From: Cydia pomonella
Lineage: Eukaryota; Arthropoda; Insecta; Lepidoptera; Tortricidae
NCBI RefSeq assembly: GCF_033807575.1
Contig: NC_084716.1
Coordinates: forward strand, 6,448,001 to 6,512,000
DNA: 64,000 nt
Reading direction: 5' to 3'
This document shows, in pieces, positions 34,701-41,251 of this stretch. A program made the translations under genes and the position numbers. The notes below the pieces were generated by a model. The model did not search any database. It worked only from the letters and a program-made list of their open reading frames with translations, and was not told the DNA's origin. The stretch's first letter is position 1; every line of letters begins with the position of its first letter.

Positions 34701-37700
34701 TGAATGCATGCACTTATTTGGCCACGTCAAAGTTCAACGTGCGAGTACGTGTACTGCCGCCATCAGATATATCGGAGCGGCCAAGGTAATCACAAATATC
34801 AGAACACGCCTCTATTGTCAAGGCGCTAGAGTACGTGCTCAGATATTTTTGAGCACCTCGCCCGCTCCGATATATCTGATGCGCACGCCAACCACACTTC
34901 TTGCACTTGTTTTGCATGTTTTTGTTCTATCTGACACACACCACTTTTATTATAGATTGTATTTCTACTACTTACTAGCGCGGCATGATTATATGATTAA
35001 TCTAGTTTTGTAATTTATAGTAATGTTTTTTTTTTCATGTAAAATTATTGCAGGTGACTAAATAAACAGCCTGTACGACATAACTAAACGATGATGTAAA
35101 CTTGCTTAATAGAAAATTAACCTTTTATATTTATGTGTGGTGGTCAAAAATAGTGGCTTCGAATCTCGATTGTGCTGTATGTATACTGCAGAATAAATAT
35201 TCAAGGAAAAATTGCAAAATGATGACTAAATATTCGGCTAAAAAAATAAACACAGACAAGAAGTTAAATCGAAAATACCACAAATCGGCCGGGATATACT
35301 TCATTTAATTGACTTTAATGTATAATTTCAGTGTAAAGGTGACGGCTGTAATGCAACGGTAACAATTATTTTTAAGGTAGACATCAAGTAGACATCAACC
35401 GGGCCGCATCGCACGCATCGGACGCCTCGCACGCAATCCTGAGGGCCTACCGCGAACCACGTTCGACGTGTTGCCTCTCTGTCGCACTCGTAAATTTGTA
35501 CGTAAGGTCGCACTCGTAAATTTGTACGTAAGTGTGACAGGGAGGCAACACGTCGAACGTGTTTCGCGGTAGGTATAATTCAAAATCATCATTTAAAAGT
35601 TCTACCAGCTAACATAAGGACCAATTCAAAATTTGGATCAGATATGTGGATAAAATGCAACTTTCTCATTCATTTTCGAACCATCAAGAAGGTGTAGCAA
35701 TCAACCAGTTGCTGTGGTAAAAATACTATTATATTTTTTTAAAATGGTGCGGAAATTAGACCTTATTCGCTTGCTCCTGAAAAGGCATGTATTAAGGCAA
35801 GGGATGACAACAAGGAATAATCATTTGGCATTTTTTATTCGTTATTAGTTACTTTATTAAGTACATATATAAAACTTAATTAACTAACTTTAAATAAATA
35901 AATAAATATTATAGGACATTATTACACAAATTGACTAAGTCCCACAGTAAGCTCAATAAGGCTTGTGTTGAGGGTACTTAGACAACGATATATATAATAT
36001 ATAAATATTTATAAATACTTAAATAGATAGAAAACACCCATGACTCAGGAACAAATATCCATGCTCATCACACGAATAAGTGCCCTTACCAGGATTTGAT
36101 CCCGGGACCATCAGCTTCGTAGGCAGGTCACTACCAACTAGGCCAAACCGGTCGTCTTCAGCCGGTTTAAGGTTGTAACTTTGGGACCTTGGTGACAGTA
36201 GTTTATTTAAAGGTCTAAAAAAGATGCTCCTCGACACCACTAGAAACCCTAGGGCTGGCTTTTGGGCAAAGAATCGGCATTGCCATTCAGCGGGGGAATG
36301 TAGCCAGCATGATGGACACCCTTTAGCAGGACTTTTTTGTTACTTTTTATTTAATTGTAATTTAATTTATAAGTCAAATTTTATATATTAAGTATGTACT
36401 TTAAAATCATGTAGTCTCTGGGGACAATTAGCTCGTGTTGGAATACTTGGAATTTATGGCTAGACCAGGTAAATATGTGAAGCTAGTTAAAAGCGTGTAT
36501 AAAAACATGTTCAGTCAAAAGCACAAAAATTCTAAAAAAATATGAGTAGCAGTTCCGAATGATTCACGGTTAGTTTCACTAGACTTAAATCGACCCGATC
36601 GATCGATCGATTGTAACGTTGAAAGCTAACGCAGCCGACACGCACGAATGAGAATAGACCGAGCGCCCGCACTCGCTATCTTTAGTTACCCGTGAACGAG
36701 ATGCATGTAACTGCGTCGAAATATCGGAAGCTCGAAAACAATACAAAAGGTAATCGCTTTCCATATCCCGGTCGATTTAAGTTTAGGGAAAATATGATTG
36801 GGTATATTCAACCCGATTTCGCAAATACGAAAAATGGATCACTAACAACCACAATTATTTTATATTTTAGTGCACTGGTCTCAGATGTACCGCAACTGTA
36901 AGTACATATTTTTTTTGTAATAACATATTTTTTTGTGCATAGTAAAATTTTGCCAGATTAGCTGTACGCCATACGGTCTCTTTTATGTCAGAGATACAGA
37001 ATGTTTTTAAGTGGACATTGAAGGGAAATCCGAAATGTAAGTTATAGACAAGCAGGTAACAAAATTTCGAGTTTCAATTTTCGCGATAGGCCTTCAGAAC
37101 CGTACTTATATATAACCTTGCTTCGAATTGCAAATCCTGTTCTCAACATGTCGACACAATGAGATGTGATCGTTAATACATTTTTGGAATAGCGTGCATC
37201 AAAAAACTATAGAATCGGAAGACTATTTTGCCTCAATCCGTAATCGAATCTTTAAAATACTTACTCCCATCACAAAAACTACAAGACGGTTTCCTAACTG
37301 ACTACATCCGTATATTTACAATACAGTGGTAAAGGTCTGCAACATATCTAAAAAGTCTCCTCGTGAAGCATAATTCGTAATTCAGAACTGGTTGGAAGGG
37401 CTTTGGCTGTATGTTACCGGAGTAACTAGCTATGTAACTAAGTACTTTTTTTTACCGAATCCGCCTACCGCGTGACAGGCATAGCCTAGTGTACGGCCAC
37501 AAGATTTATTTATTTATTTCAACTTTATTACACGAAATATATACAACAATGTACAAATGGCGGACTTTATTTATGCCAAATGGCATTATCTACCTGTCAA
37601 CCATAAGGCCAAACAGAGACACTTTCTCACGATAAGATTACAAATGCTAGCGGCATTGCCGCGTTGCACAGCTAGCGATATTTGCTGAACCAGGAAAGAG

Positions 37701-38419
37701 CCGGCACGGGGGTCGCTGCCCCTATCTCTCAAACGCCGCCCCAAAGTACTAATAAGTTTTTTGGCCTCCACACACCAAGGCCCCGCAGTTTCTATAGCGA
37801 CCGGAACAAAGTCGTACGCTGGTACCAAGTTTGCGTATTTATTACATTTGAATTTCGCAGCACTCTCGGCGGCCGCGCCTGCTATTTTGCTAGTATGGGT
37901 GATGTGGGAGGGGACAAAGGTGCTAACGCAAGTGTCGTCCCAAATCAGGCTGCGGCCTTTTGCCCAAGGTACCAGCGTAAGGCCGTCCGGTCGCTTACCG
38001 TCTGTGCGGCTTAAGCCCTGCGGCTCCAGGATACATGGTATATTGGCCGAGACCATGGCACGACGGATCAGCTCGTTGATGGCGTTATGTCTTGGTATTC
38101 GCCACGCACATCGCAAGCAACTTAAGCCGTGGTGCCCATTAGCCTCGACCATCGTCCCGCAGATGCAGCGATGGGTTTCGCATACCTTGCATCCTAGTCT
38201 TAAGGCCACTCCGACTCTTAATGTGTCGTCGTCTAAAAAGGTACCCAATTGCGGAGAAGGCAGTGCGTGCAGCCAGGCCAGCCATTCTTATTCTTATTCT
38301 TGTTCTTAAATCGTCCAATGTTTTGTTTGTAATTATCAAACAAAACATTATAAAGTGAAATTATCAACTTTTTTCAGTGTACCGGCTTCGGATGCTTTCA
38401 ATCAGCAGGCTTATGGTAA
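25719..38419 (+). CDS. Predicted microexon gene: secreted 9-residue Cys-repeat protein
   Basis: Seven coding exons are joined on the plus strand: 25719-25769, 29676-29702, 31669-31695, 34497-34523, 35332-35358, 36871-36897 and 38378-38419. All joints are phase 0. The product is about 75 residues: a 17-residue hydrophobic leader exon, six 9-residue repeats and the tail AGLW. Each repeat has Cys at 1 and 6, usually Gly at 3 and Ala at 8, giving 12 cysteines spaced alternately by 4 and 3 residues. This suggests a disulfide-braced extracellular repeat protein. I do not recognise the family. Tenebrio antifreeze protein has a comparable Cys/Thr solenoid but uses 12-residue repeats. Introns of 0.8-3.9 kb hold SINEs, MITEs and LINE pieces. 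The exon assembly is inferred from splice sites, phase and repeat register; missed exons are possible, especially in intron 1. Confidence 0.7.
25846..26245 (+). repeat. REP-Y copy 2, in intron 1
   Basis: It starts TTTTCACCACACCAACTGAT and has GCATTGGTGTGGTGAAATTT near 26080, then the CTCG-rich end (GAACCACTCGCTA). The minus-strand open frame here is a shadow. Confidence 0.75.
26392..26400 (+). promoter_or_regulatory. Candidate recursive splice site in intron 1
   Basis: TTTTTGCTTTCGTAG is followed at once by GTAAGTA, the zero-length-exon (ratchet) arrangement used in long insect introns. It lies 623 nt into the 3.9-kb first intron of the predicted gene. Chance juxtaposition cannot be excluded. 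Confidence 0.35.
26530..26965 (-). pseudogene. RTE-type reverse transcriptase, C-terminal fragment
   Basis: Minus-strand translation runs GSIVDRSGGTEADIQTRINK, ARAAFSQLKPVWNSSTLTRR, then T, a TAA stop (26821-26823), and MRIFNSNVKAVLLYGCETW. It continues as TKLQVFVNKCLRQILHIFWP, WHWIGHMPRNR and further. The GSIVD-GGTEADI, RI-KARAAF, LYGCETW and W-WIGH blocks are diagnostic of the endonuclease/reverse-transcriptase of RTE-like elements abundant in moths. One in-frame stop breaks an otherwise continuous frame of about 145 codons, so decay is recent. It lies antisense in intron 1 of the microexon gene. The catalytic YxDD region is not included. Confidence 0.85.
26966..27368. other. Intron 1, unassigned
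   Basis: The minus-strand frame at 27236-27421 overlaps the following MITE and has no recognised domain. Confidence 0.4.
27369..27602. mobile_element. MITE with AGACGGGCCTTA ends, about 85-bp arms
   Basis: AGACGGGCCTTACGGGCACT on the left is inverted on the right as TTGCCCATAAGGCCCGTCCT. Pairing continues inward through GTGTCAC and GAATTCGAA to GCGTTAGACTGC. It is non-coding. Confidence 0.8.
27755..27926 (+). repeat. Moth repeat ending TTCGCATTTATAATATTA
   Basis: It starts CTTCTGCCCACGACTTCGTC and includes TACCAAATTTCATCTAAATC, GTTCGGCGGTTTAAGCGTG and GAGATAACAGACAAAGAGAC. It is a very common lepidopteran 3' end, probably from an RTE-type LINE or its SINE. The class is inferred. Confidence 0.7.
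27935..28030 (-). repeat. REP-L copy 3 (LINE 3' end)
   Basis: On the minus strand it runs from GGTTGACTGGTAGAGAATGC through TTTGTGCCC to GCAATAAAGTTAAAATTG, that is the C-terminus, 3' UTR and polyadenylation signal of a LINE. Confidence 0.65.
28287..28705 (+). repeat. REP-Y copy 3, in intron 1
   Basis: TTTTCACCACACCAACTAGT at the start, CGCGTTGGTGTGGTGAAAAA near 28520, and a closing GTTGTGGTGTGGTGAAAATG near 28685 are the family's repeated terminal motif. Confidence 0.75.
28706..29226. other. Intron 1, unassigned
   Basis: No repeat family or exon candidate is recognised. Confidence 0.4.
29227..29318. mobile_element. Short inverted-repeat element
   Basis: TACATTTGACGTCAAAGATA on the left and TATCTTTGACGTCCACTGTA on the right are 23-bp imperfect inverted ends of a 92-bp unit. 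Confidence 0.6.
29440..29582 (-). pseudogene. LINE ORF2 C-terminal tail (RTE-like)
   Basis: The minus strand reads IGRPRYRWRAMVEADLRELR then VNNWREVAQDREKWRCLM, a TAG stop, and SFWVAEPPE. The upstream part is the same conserved tail as at 6673-6826 (PRYRW, VDLRDL, NWRELAQDRDNW). About 48 codons remain. The right edge runs into a CATCATCATCTTC microsatellite, which for this LINE type is a usual 3' boundary region. It lies in intron 1, antisense to the microexon gene. Confidence 0.7.
29579..29643. repeat. Trinucleotide inverted repeat before exon 2
   Basis: ATCATCATCATCTTC (29579-29593) and its exact complement (29629-29643) flank 35 nt. The right arm ends 32 nt before the exon 2 start, so a hairpin could form next to the acceptor. 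Confidence 0.6.
29676..29702 (+). CDS. Microexon gene, exon 2: repeat CKGEGCKAG
   Basis: Exactly 27 nt between CTCTTTCTGTGCAG and GTATGATA. It is phase 0 on both sides. It has both cysteines, Gly3 and Ala8 of the repeat consensus. The same 27 nt also sit in a longer chance plus frame. Confidence 0.7.
30111..30475 (+). repeat. REP-Q copy 3, in intron 2
   Basis: It starts ACCACGTTGGTGGCAAACAA and continues through GTTGCCGACCCTTTAAAAAC to GAACACCCTGCCGGCGGCGA. It is the longest REP-Q copy here. Minus-strand frames across it are family by-products. Confidence 0.75.
30722..30830. mobile_element. MITE-A copy 1, variant
   Basis: GGGCCTACCGCGACTACC on the left, GGTGTTACCTACCG just past the right edge, and an internal GCATCTTTCTC / GGAAAGATGC inverted pair. 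The ends match the fuller copy at 35443. Confidence 0.5.
30898..31018 (+). repeat. REP-Q copy 4, short
   Basis: ACCACGTCGGTGGCAAACAA followed by CGGCCCGCCTGATGGTAAGC, ending at CGACCCTTTAAAAACTTG. Confidence 0.75.
31264..31385 (+). mobile_element. SINE-2 3' half, in intron 2
   Basis: CAGATGGCAGTCGCTTTCAT, GGATTAATTGCCAAGCAGAC and CCATGAGCCGTGGCAAAATG match the 3' part of the copy at 8163-8463. Confidence 0.75.
31400..31482. repeat. Foldback element, about 38-bp arms
   Basis: AGAGTCTGTGCGGAAAGAGA and TCTCTTTCCGAACAGACTCT are near-perfect inverted arms that meet around GGGGCCC. The structure is almost all stem. Confidence 0.75.
31669..31695 (+). CDS. Microexon gene, exon 3: repeat CAETICMAS
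   Basis: 27 nt between CGTCCTATATTCAG and GTAAGTACTC, phase 0. Both cysteines and Ala8 are kept, but Gly3 is replaced by Glu (GAG, one base from GGG). Confidence 0.7.
31839..32105 (+). other. Open frame of unknown status, in intron 3
   Basis: An 88-codon frame has several cysteines but no recognisable domain and no flanking splice pair in register with the microexons. I regard it as chance or repeat-derived. Confidence 0.15.
32106..32839. other. Intron 3, unassigned
   Basis: No exon, repeat family or element end is recognised. Confidence 0.4.
32840..33089 (+). mobile_element. Non-autonomous Helitron, 250 bp
   Basis: The 5' end is TCTTCTATATAAATAAAAAT, the standard start of lepidopteran Helitrons of the Lep1 kind. 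The 3' end is ACCGGGTCAGCTAG. The flanking bases are A on the left and T on the right, which fits Helitron insertion between A and T without duplication. There is no coding capacity. Confidence 0.85.
33108..33232. mobile_element. MITE-R copy 2, intact ends
   Basis: Terminal inverted repeats TTAACCCTTTGAACGCC and GGCGGTCAACGGGTTAA. It starts 19 bp after the Helitron ends. Confidence 0.8.
33233..33621. other. Intron 3, unassigned
   Basis: No recognised feature. Confidence 0.4.
33622..33934. mobile_element. MITE-V copy 3, complete
   Basis: AGGATAGGCGGCCGCCCCG on the left and AAGCGGCCGTGGCCTATCCT on the right are inverted ends. It carries GATATTAACATTATT and GAGAGGAAAATGGGG. Confidence 0.75.
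33949..34178. mobile_element. MITE-V copy 4, adjacent
   Basis: GGGGACGACTGCCCCGAAAG and CTCTGGATATTAACATTATT at the left, with the inverse TTAATATCCAGGGAGGAAAA at the right. It lies only 15 bp from copy 3. Confidence 0.75.
34179..34496. repeat. Intron 3 end, repeat-like GTGAAAGGCACC segment
   Basis: GGGTGAAAGGCACCATTTC is partly echoed by AATGGGTGCCTTCCATCCC, suggesting a small inverted-repeat element. The 73-codon plus frame is a by-product. Confidence 0.35.
34497..34523 (+). CDS. Microexon gene, exon 4: repeat CSGMMCSAT
   Basis: 27 nt between a long polypyrimidine tract ending TTTTTTTTTTTCAG and GTAAGAAATC. It is phase 0 and keeps all consensus positions. The intron just after it (CTTAAGGTAGACGTAA) matches that after exon 5, showing exon duplication with its flank. 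Confidence 0.8.
34755..34886. mobile_element. MITE-P copy 2, in intron 4
   Basis: GCCGCCATCAGATATATCGG on the left, CCGATATATCTGATGCGCAC on the right, and an internal AACACGCCTCTATTGTCAAG block shared with 50868. Confidence 0.85.
35332..35358 (+). CDS. Microexon gene, exon 5: repeat CKGDGCNAT
   Basis: 27 nt between AATGTATAATTTCAG and GTAACAATTA, phase 0. It is closest to exon 2 in residues (CKGEGC) and to exon 4 in its downstream intron. The donor GTAACA is the weakest in the set. Confidence 0.75.
35443..35577. mobile_element. MITE-A copy 2 with internal duplication
   Basis: GGCCTACCGCGAACCACG on the left and GTGTTTCGCGGTAGGTATAA on the right pair over about 45 bp through CGACGTGTTGCCTC. 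Inside, a 26-bp unit (CACTCGTAAATTTGTACGTA) is repeated in tandem. Confidence 0.8.
35590..35725 (-). repeat. REP-Y copy 4, fragment
   Basis: On the minus strand, GTTGATTGCTACACC, GAAAATGAATGAGAAAGTTG and CATTTTATCCACATATCTG match the REP-Y left half. Confidence 0.65.
35893..36156 (-). mobile_element. SINE-1 subfamily B, complete, in intron 5
   Basis: Head ACCGGTTTGGCCTAGTTGGT and GGGATCAAATCCTGGTAA on the minus strand, complete body, and tail TTATAGGACATTATTACAC on the plus. One base in box B differs (ATCAAATCC). Confidence 0.85.
36248..36326 (+). pseudogene. R2-like LINE, extreme C-terminus
   Basis: The plus strand gives PRAGF, then after a one-base shift FGQRIGIAIQRGNVASMMDT, L and a TAG stop. 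This matches the end of the longer minus-strand frame at 37586-38285 (GSFLVQQISLAVQRGNAAS). It is therefore the last part of the same endonuclease family in the opposite orientation. About 25 codons remain. Confidence 0.65.
36327..36581. other. Intron 5, probable 3' UTR of the LINE fragment
   Basis: AT-rich sequence following the stop of the R2-like fragment. Nothing else is recognised. Confidence 0.35.
36582..36783. mobile_element. Inverted-repeat element with ACTTAAATCGACC ends
   Basis: ACTTAAATCGACCCGATCGA on the left and CCCGGTCGATTTAAGT on the right. The interior carries GATC repeats and GAAATATCGGAAGCTCGAAA, seen widely in moth genomes. It ends 88 bp before exon 6. Confidence 0.65.
36871..36897 (+). 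CDS. Microexon gene, exon 6: repeat CTGLRCTAT
   Basis: 27 nt between ATTATTTTATATTTTAG and GTAAGTACAT, phase 0, with all consensus positions kept. Confidence 0.75.
36898..37504. other. Intron 6, unassigned
   Basis: No further TGY-N12-TGY microexon pattern with splice sites and no known repeat is seen. Confidence 0.4.
37505..37585 (-). repeat. 3' UTR and tail of the R2-like LINE (REP-L)
   Basis: Read on the minus strand, this follows the stop codon and runs through CCATTTGTACATTGTTG and TTTCGTGTAATAAAGTTG to an AAATAAATAAATAAA tail. The polyadenylation signal and A-rich end mark the element's 3' terminus. Confidence 0.75.
37586..38285 (-). CDS. R2-like LINE endonuclease domain, long uninterrupted fragment
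   Basis: About 232 codons are open on the minus strand, entering as EWLAWLHALPSPQLGTFLDD after stops in a TTCTTATTC microsatellite. In order: CICGTMVEANGHHGLSC, a CCHC zinc motif of C-x1-C-x8-H-x4-C form; RHNAINELIRRAM; then RPDGLTLVPWAKGRSLIWDD, the RPD-x15-D core of a restriction-like endonuclease; and the C-terminus FVPVAIETAGPW with AVQRGNAAS. Together these mark the C-terminal half of an R2/NeSL-type non-LTR retrotransposon protein. The reverse transcriptase upstream is absent, so the copy is 5' truncated. It lies antisense in the last intron of the microexon gene, ending about 90 bp before exon 7. No ATG start is claimed. The lack of stops suggests a recent insertion. Confidence 0.75.
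38378..38419 (+). CDS. Microexon gene, terminal exon 7: repeat CTGFGCFQS plus AGLW, stop
   Basis: The acceptor TATCAACTTTTTTCAG leads into a sixth repeat (Ala8 is replaced by Gln), then Ala-Gly-Leu-Trp and TAA at 38417-38419. An alternative donor (TTATG|GTAAAT at 38416) would break the phase-0 rule of all other exons, so a terminal exon is preferred. No canonical AATAAA is seen in the next 100 bp. Confidence 0.7.
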   Translation, partial: CTGFGCFQSAGLW

Positions 38420-39057
38420 ATAATGATATACGAGTTTACAATTGTTTTTAATCATCTTACATCTACCTTAAAATATACTTATTACATAAATAATTTTCTT
38501 TTTTTGAGACTCCTATTTATTACAAGTAAACCGTACAACATGTATAAAAACAGTTCCAGCATGGTTTCAGCAAAATATCTCGACGACGCTAGACACCTCT
38601 TTGTAACTGAATTTATTAGAAAAGGACAGGTTTCATTAATTTTTCATCAAAAAAAATATATTAAGGGTTTTCTTAATTTCAATTTGTGTGTGATTTGTGT
38701 GTGATCGATGTGGGAAGAAATGTCGCGCTGCTATAGGACTTTACAGCCGTCAACGGCGAAGACACATGGCATATGGATGGGGTCCCATAAACCCACAAAT
38801 CTTTACATACATATTTAAGTTGGGTGACGATGTAATATTATGGACCATCGCGCTGATCTGATAATGAACGGGGCCTTAGGAATTCTGTGATAAAACGACG
38901 CAACCTAAAAGTAATTGTGTTTGGTTTTGTTAGAATCTTCTCGATAAGTATTCGTTGCCTGTTAAAAATTAAGTACCTTGTACACATACAAATTTGTGTC
39001 AAAAATGAAAGTAATATTTTTCTATTCCAGATTTTTCGTTTTCTTTTTTCTTTCTTA
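38420..39057. other. Presumed 3' UTR and spacer
   Basis: The first part would be the 3' UTR of the microexon gene. Bases 38879-38939 share CTGTGATAAAACGACGCAAC and AATTGTGTTTGG with 2771-2830. No other feature. Confidence 0.4.
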
Positions 39058-39285
39058 GACGACCGGTCTGGCCTAGTGGGTAGTGACCCTGCCTATGAAG
39101 CCGATGGTCCTAGATTCGAATCCCGGTAAGGGCATGTATTTGTGAGATGAGCACAGGTATTTGTTGCTGTCATGGATGTTTTCTATGTATTTAAGTATTT
39201 GTATATTATATATATCGTTGTCTGAGCCACAACACAAGCCGTCTTGAGCTTACCGTGGGACCTTGTCCCGATTTTGTTATTCTTC
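39058..39285 (+). mobile_element. SINE-1 subfamily B copy
   Basis: GACGACCGGTCTGGCCTAGT, box B GATTCGAATCCCGGTAA, then body and tail to about TTTTGTTATTC. Confidence 0.85.
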
Positions 39286-39425
39286 GTTCTGGAGGTTATT
39301 TCAATCGAACGACCAAATAGAGTCGTAATTCTGTAACACGGATCCCAATTAGGATTAACCGTGTCTATGTAATGGTGGATTATTTGCGCTGAGCCAGAAA
39401 ACCGGCGGAAAACTGTTATATTTAT

Positions 39426-39470
39426 TATATGTAATTTATTTGCAATTGCGTTGCAAATAAATTACATATA
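39426..39470. repeat. Perfect 20-bp hairpin, 5-nt loop
   Basis: TATATGTAATTTATTTGCAA and its exact complement flank TTGCG. Confidence 0.85.
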
Positions 39471-39568
39471 CGACGTTGCGTCCAGGTCCAAATATAGCTA
39501 ATATAGGTACCGCGATTACGTCGCTCGCACGCTGCTCGCGAGCCATTAGGAATATGTTTGCTAGATCT

Positions 39569-39750
39569 GTACCCCTAGTGTAAATTTATTCGGTAGCGAG
39601 ACGTGACGTACGCGTTTGCGTGAACTCTAATTTTTAATGGGATTTTGAGTTTCCAAACCATCGCGCTTGGCACGCTGTTTCTAAATCCCATACAAAATTG
39701 GACTTAACGGAAATGCGTCACGCTATCGAATAAATTTACACTAGGAGTTC
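39569..39750. mobile_element. MITE-B copy 1
   Basis: GTACCCCTAGTGTAAATTTA on the left and TAAATTTACACTAGGAGTTC on the right. Inner arms carry GACGTGACGTACGCGTTTGC and its inverse. The second copy is at 45485. Confidence 0.85.
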
Positions 39751-39817
39751 TAAACGCACCTTAAGGTGCAGTGAGTTCAATCAGAAGAGTCATTGAAAAA
39801 TCGTTGCGCTTTTTTCG

Positions 39818-39895
39818 AACGGCGCTGATGGCCTACCAGTAAGAGCGTGCTGCATTTTCAATCTGGAGGTCGGGGGTTCAAGCCTGGACAACGCG
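39818..39895 (+). mobile_element. SINE-2 head only
   Basis: GCGCTGATGGCCTACCAGTA, AAGAGCGTGCTGC and GGGGTTCAAGCCTGGAC match the tRNA-like head of SINE-2. The body is absent. Confidence 0.6.
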
Positions 39896-40926
39896 AGGAA
39901 GAAGAGAGTAAGTTTTAACAAAAATAGTAGATAATAATCGATCAAAAATTTTTTTTTTCTTCATATTATTAGCTTTTGTGCATATATTGTTACAAAATTA
40001 CGTTTTAGACCTATGTTCGTGATTTTAGTCTATCAAGTGAATGTCAAAAACACAATATTCGAATCGATTAAGTCACTAGAAAAAATCTTCAAGTTAGTCA
40101 TAAAATTTTTGGCATCCGTATTGTGGTCTAAAAAACCGGTACGATTTTTTTACCTTAATAGTAAAATATATATTTTAGTACCATTATACACATACAGTGA
40201 CGAACAGTGTATACCAACCTACGTAATAAGTACTCAACACATCGCTAGTTTTACGGCCTCTCCTAATCAAATCGATTAATGGAAAGTAATAGGTTTTCAA
40301 CGAATTCGAAATGTGCAATTATAAACTTAATTTGGTAAATGATTACATTCACTAGGCAACACATGGTCTCTAGAACTCCCAATAATTCATTCACCTCTGA
40401 AATTAACAAACTCGCTCCAATAAGTAAATACCTAAATACTTAAAAAGTATCTGATTTGCAGAGGTTTAATCAATTCTAATTACTACTTTAATATAATCAT
40501 AGCAAATTGGATCCTTAATTTTTCATTTGGGAACTCGGCTTCGCATCGTCCGACAAAATCGCTCATTCGCGAATTGTCATTTCGCAGCTCTTGTAATAAT
40601 GTACTATTTGTAGGACCAAAGAGAATTTATTGTAATAGAGAGGTAAAGTCTAAGAAAAATAAGTGTCCCTTAGTTTGACATCCAAAACAGATGGTGCTGT
40701 ACTCCGTCAGCTTATTCGGTCACTGAATCTATATCAACTTTTGACGATCAGAGTAAAGTAACCGCAAAATGTATGTATCTCGTTCACCTGTCAAATTTAA
40801 AGCATGAAATTGTCTAAGATCTTACACATCTTACTCGATCAATGTATCTTTGGTAGAACCCAAGATAATACAATGCTTTAGCACACTGAGCACACAATGT
40901 CAAAAATGTAACTAGCTACTTCTAAA
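39896..40926. other. Unassigned stretch
   Basis: The plus frame at 40013-40279 has no recognised domain. No known repeat is seen. Confidence 0.35.
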
Positions 40927-41023
40927 CTGAAATAAATGTCATATACCAAGAAAAATTAACCAAGGCCTGGAGGCCTTGCCCCAGGCTAGAATCGAACCAG
41001 CGTCCTCTATTACCTGAGTTGAT
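40927..41023 (-). mobile_element. SINE-3 copy, minus orientation
   Basis: On the minus strand: GCTGGTTCGATTCTAGCCTG (box B), GGGCAAGGCCTCCAGGCC and the tail TATGACATTTATTTCAG. It is the mirror partner of the plus copy at 41131. Confidence 0.7.
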
Positions 41024-41130
41024 CCAGTTAGAAGGTCGAACCATACTGTTCTACCTTAGGGATGGCTAGAGGGCGCCGTAAGCCTTCAGTAAGAAATGCA
41101 TATGCTTGGAAAAATTCGACCAATGCCGCC

Positions 41131-41251
41131 GTGACCCCGGGGGCCGAGTGACTCAGGCACCTGCCGCGATAGCAGAGGACGCTGGTTCGATTCCAGCCTG
41201 GGGCACTGGAGGCCTTGGTCACTTTTTCTCAGTATATGACATTTATTTCAG
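41131..41251 (+). mobile_element. SINE-3 copy, plus orientation
   Basis: GGGCCGAGTGACTCAGGCAC (box A region), CGCTGGTTCGATTCCAGCC (box B), GGCACTGGAGGCCTTGGTC, and the tail TATATGACATTTATTTCAG. The head is tRNA-derived. With the copy at 40927 it forms a 90 to 120-bp-arm inverted repeat. Confidence 0.75.

Noticed and set aside
37682..38309. Plus-strand frames of 110 and 182 codons
   Set aside because: They are shadows of the minus-strand R2-like endonuclease frame, which carries the real motifs.
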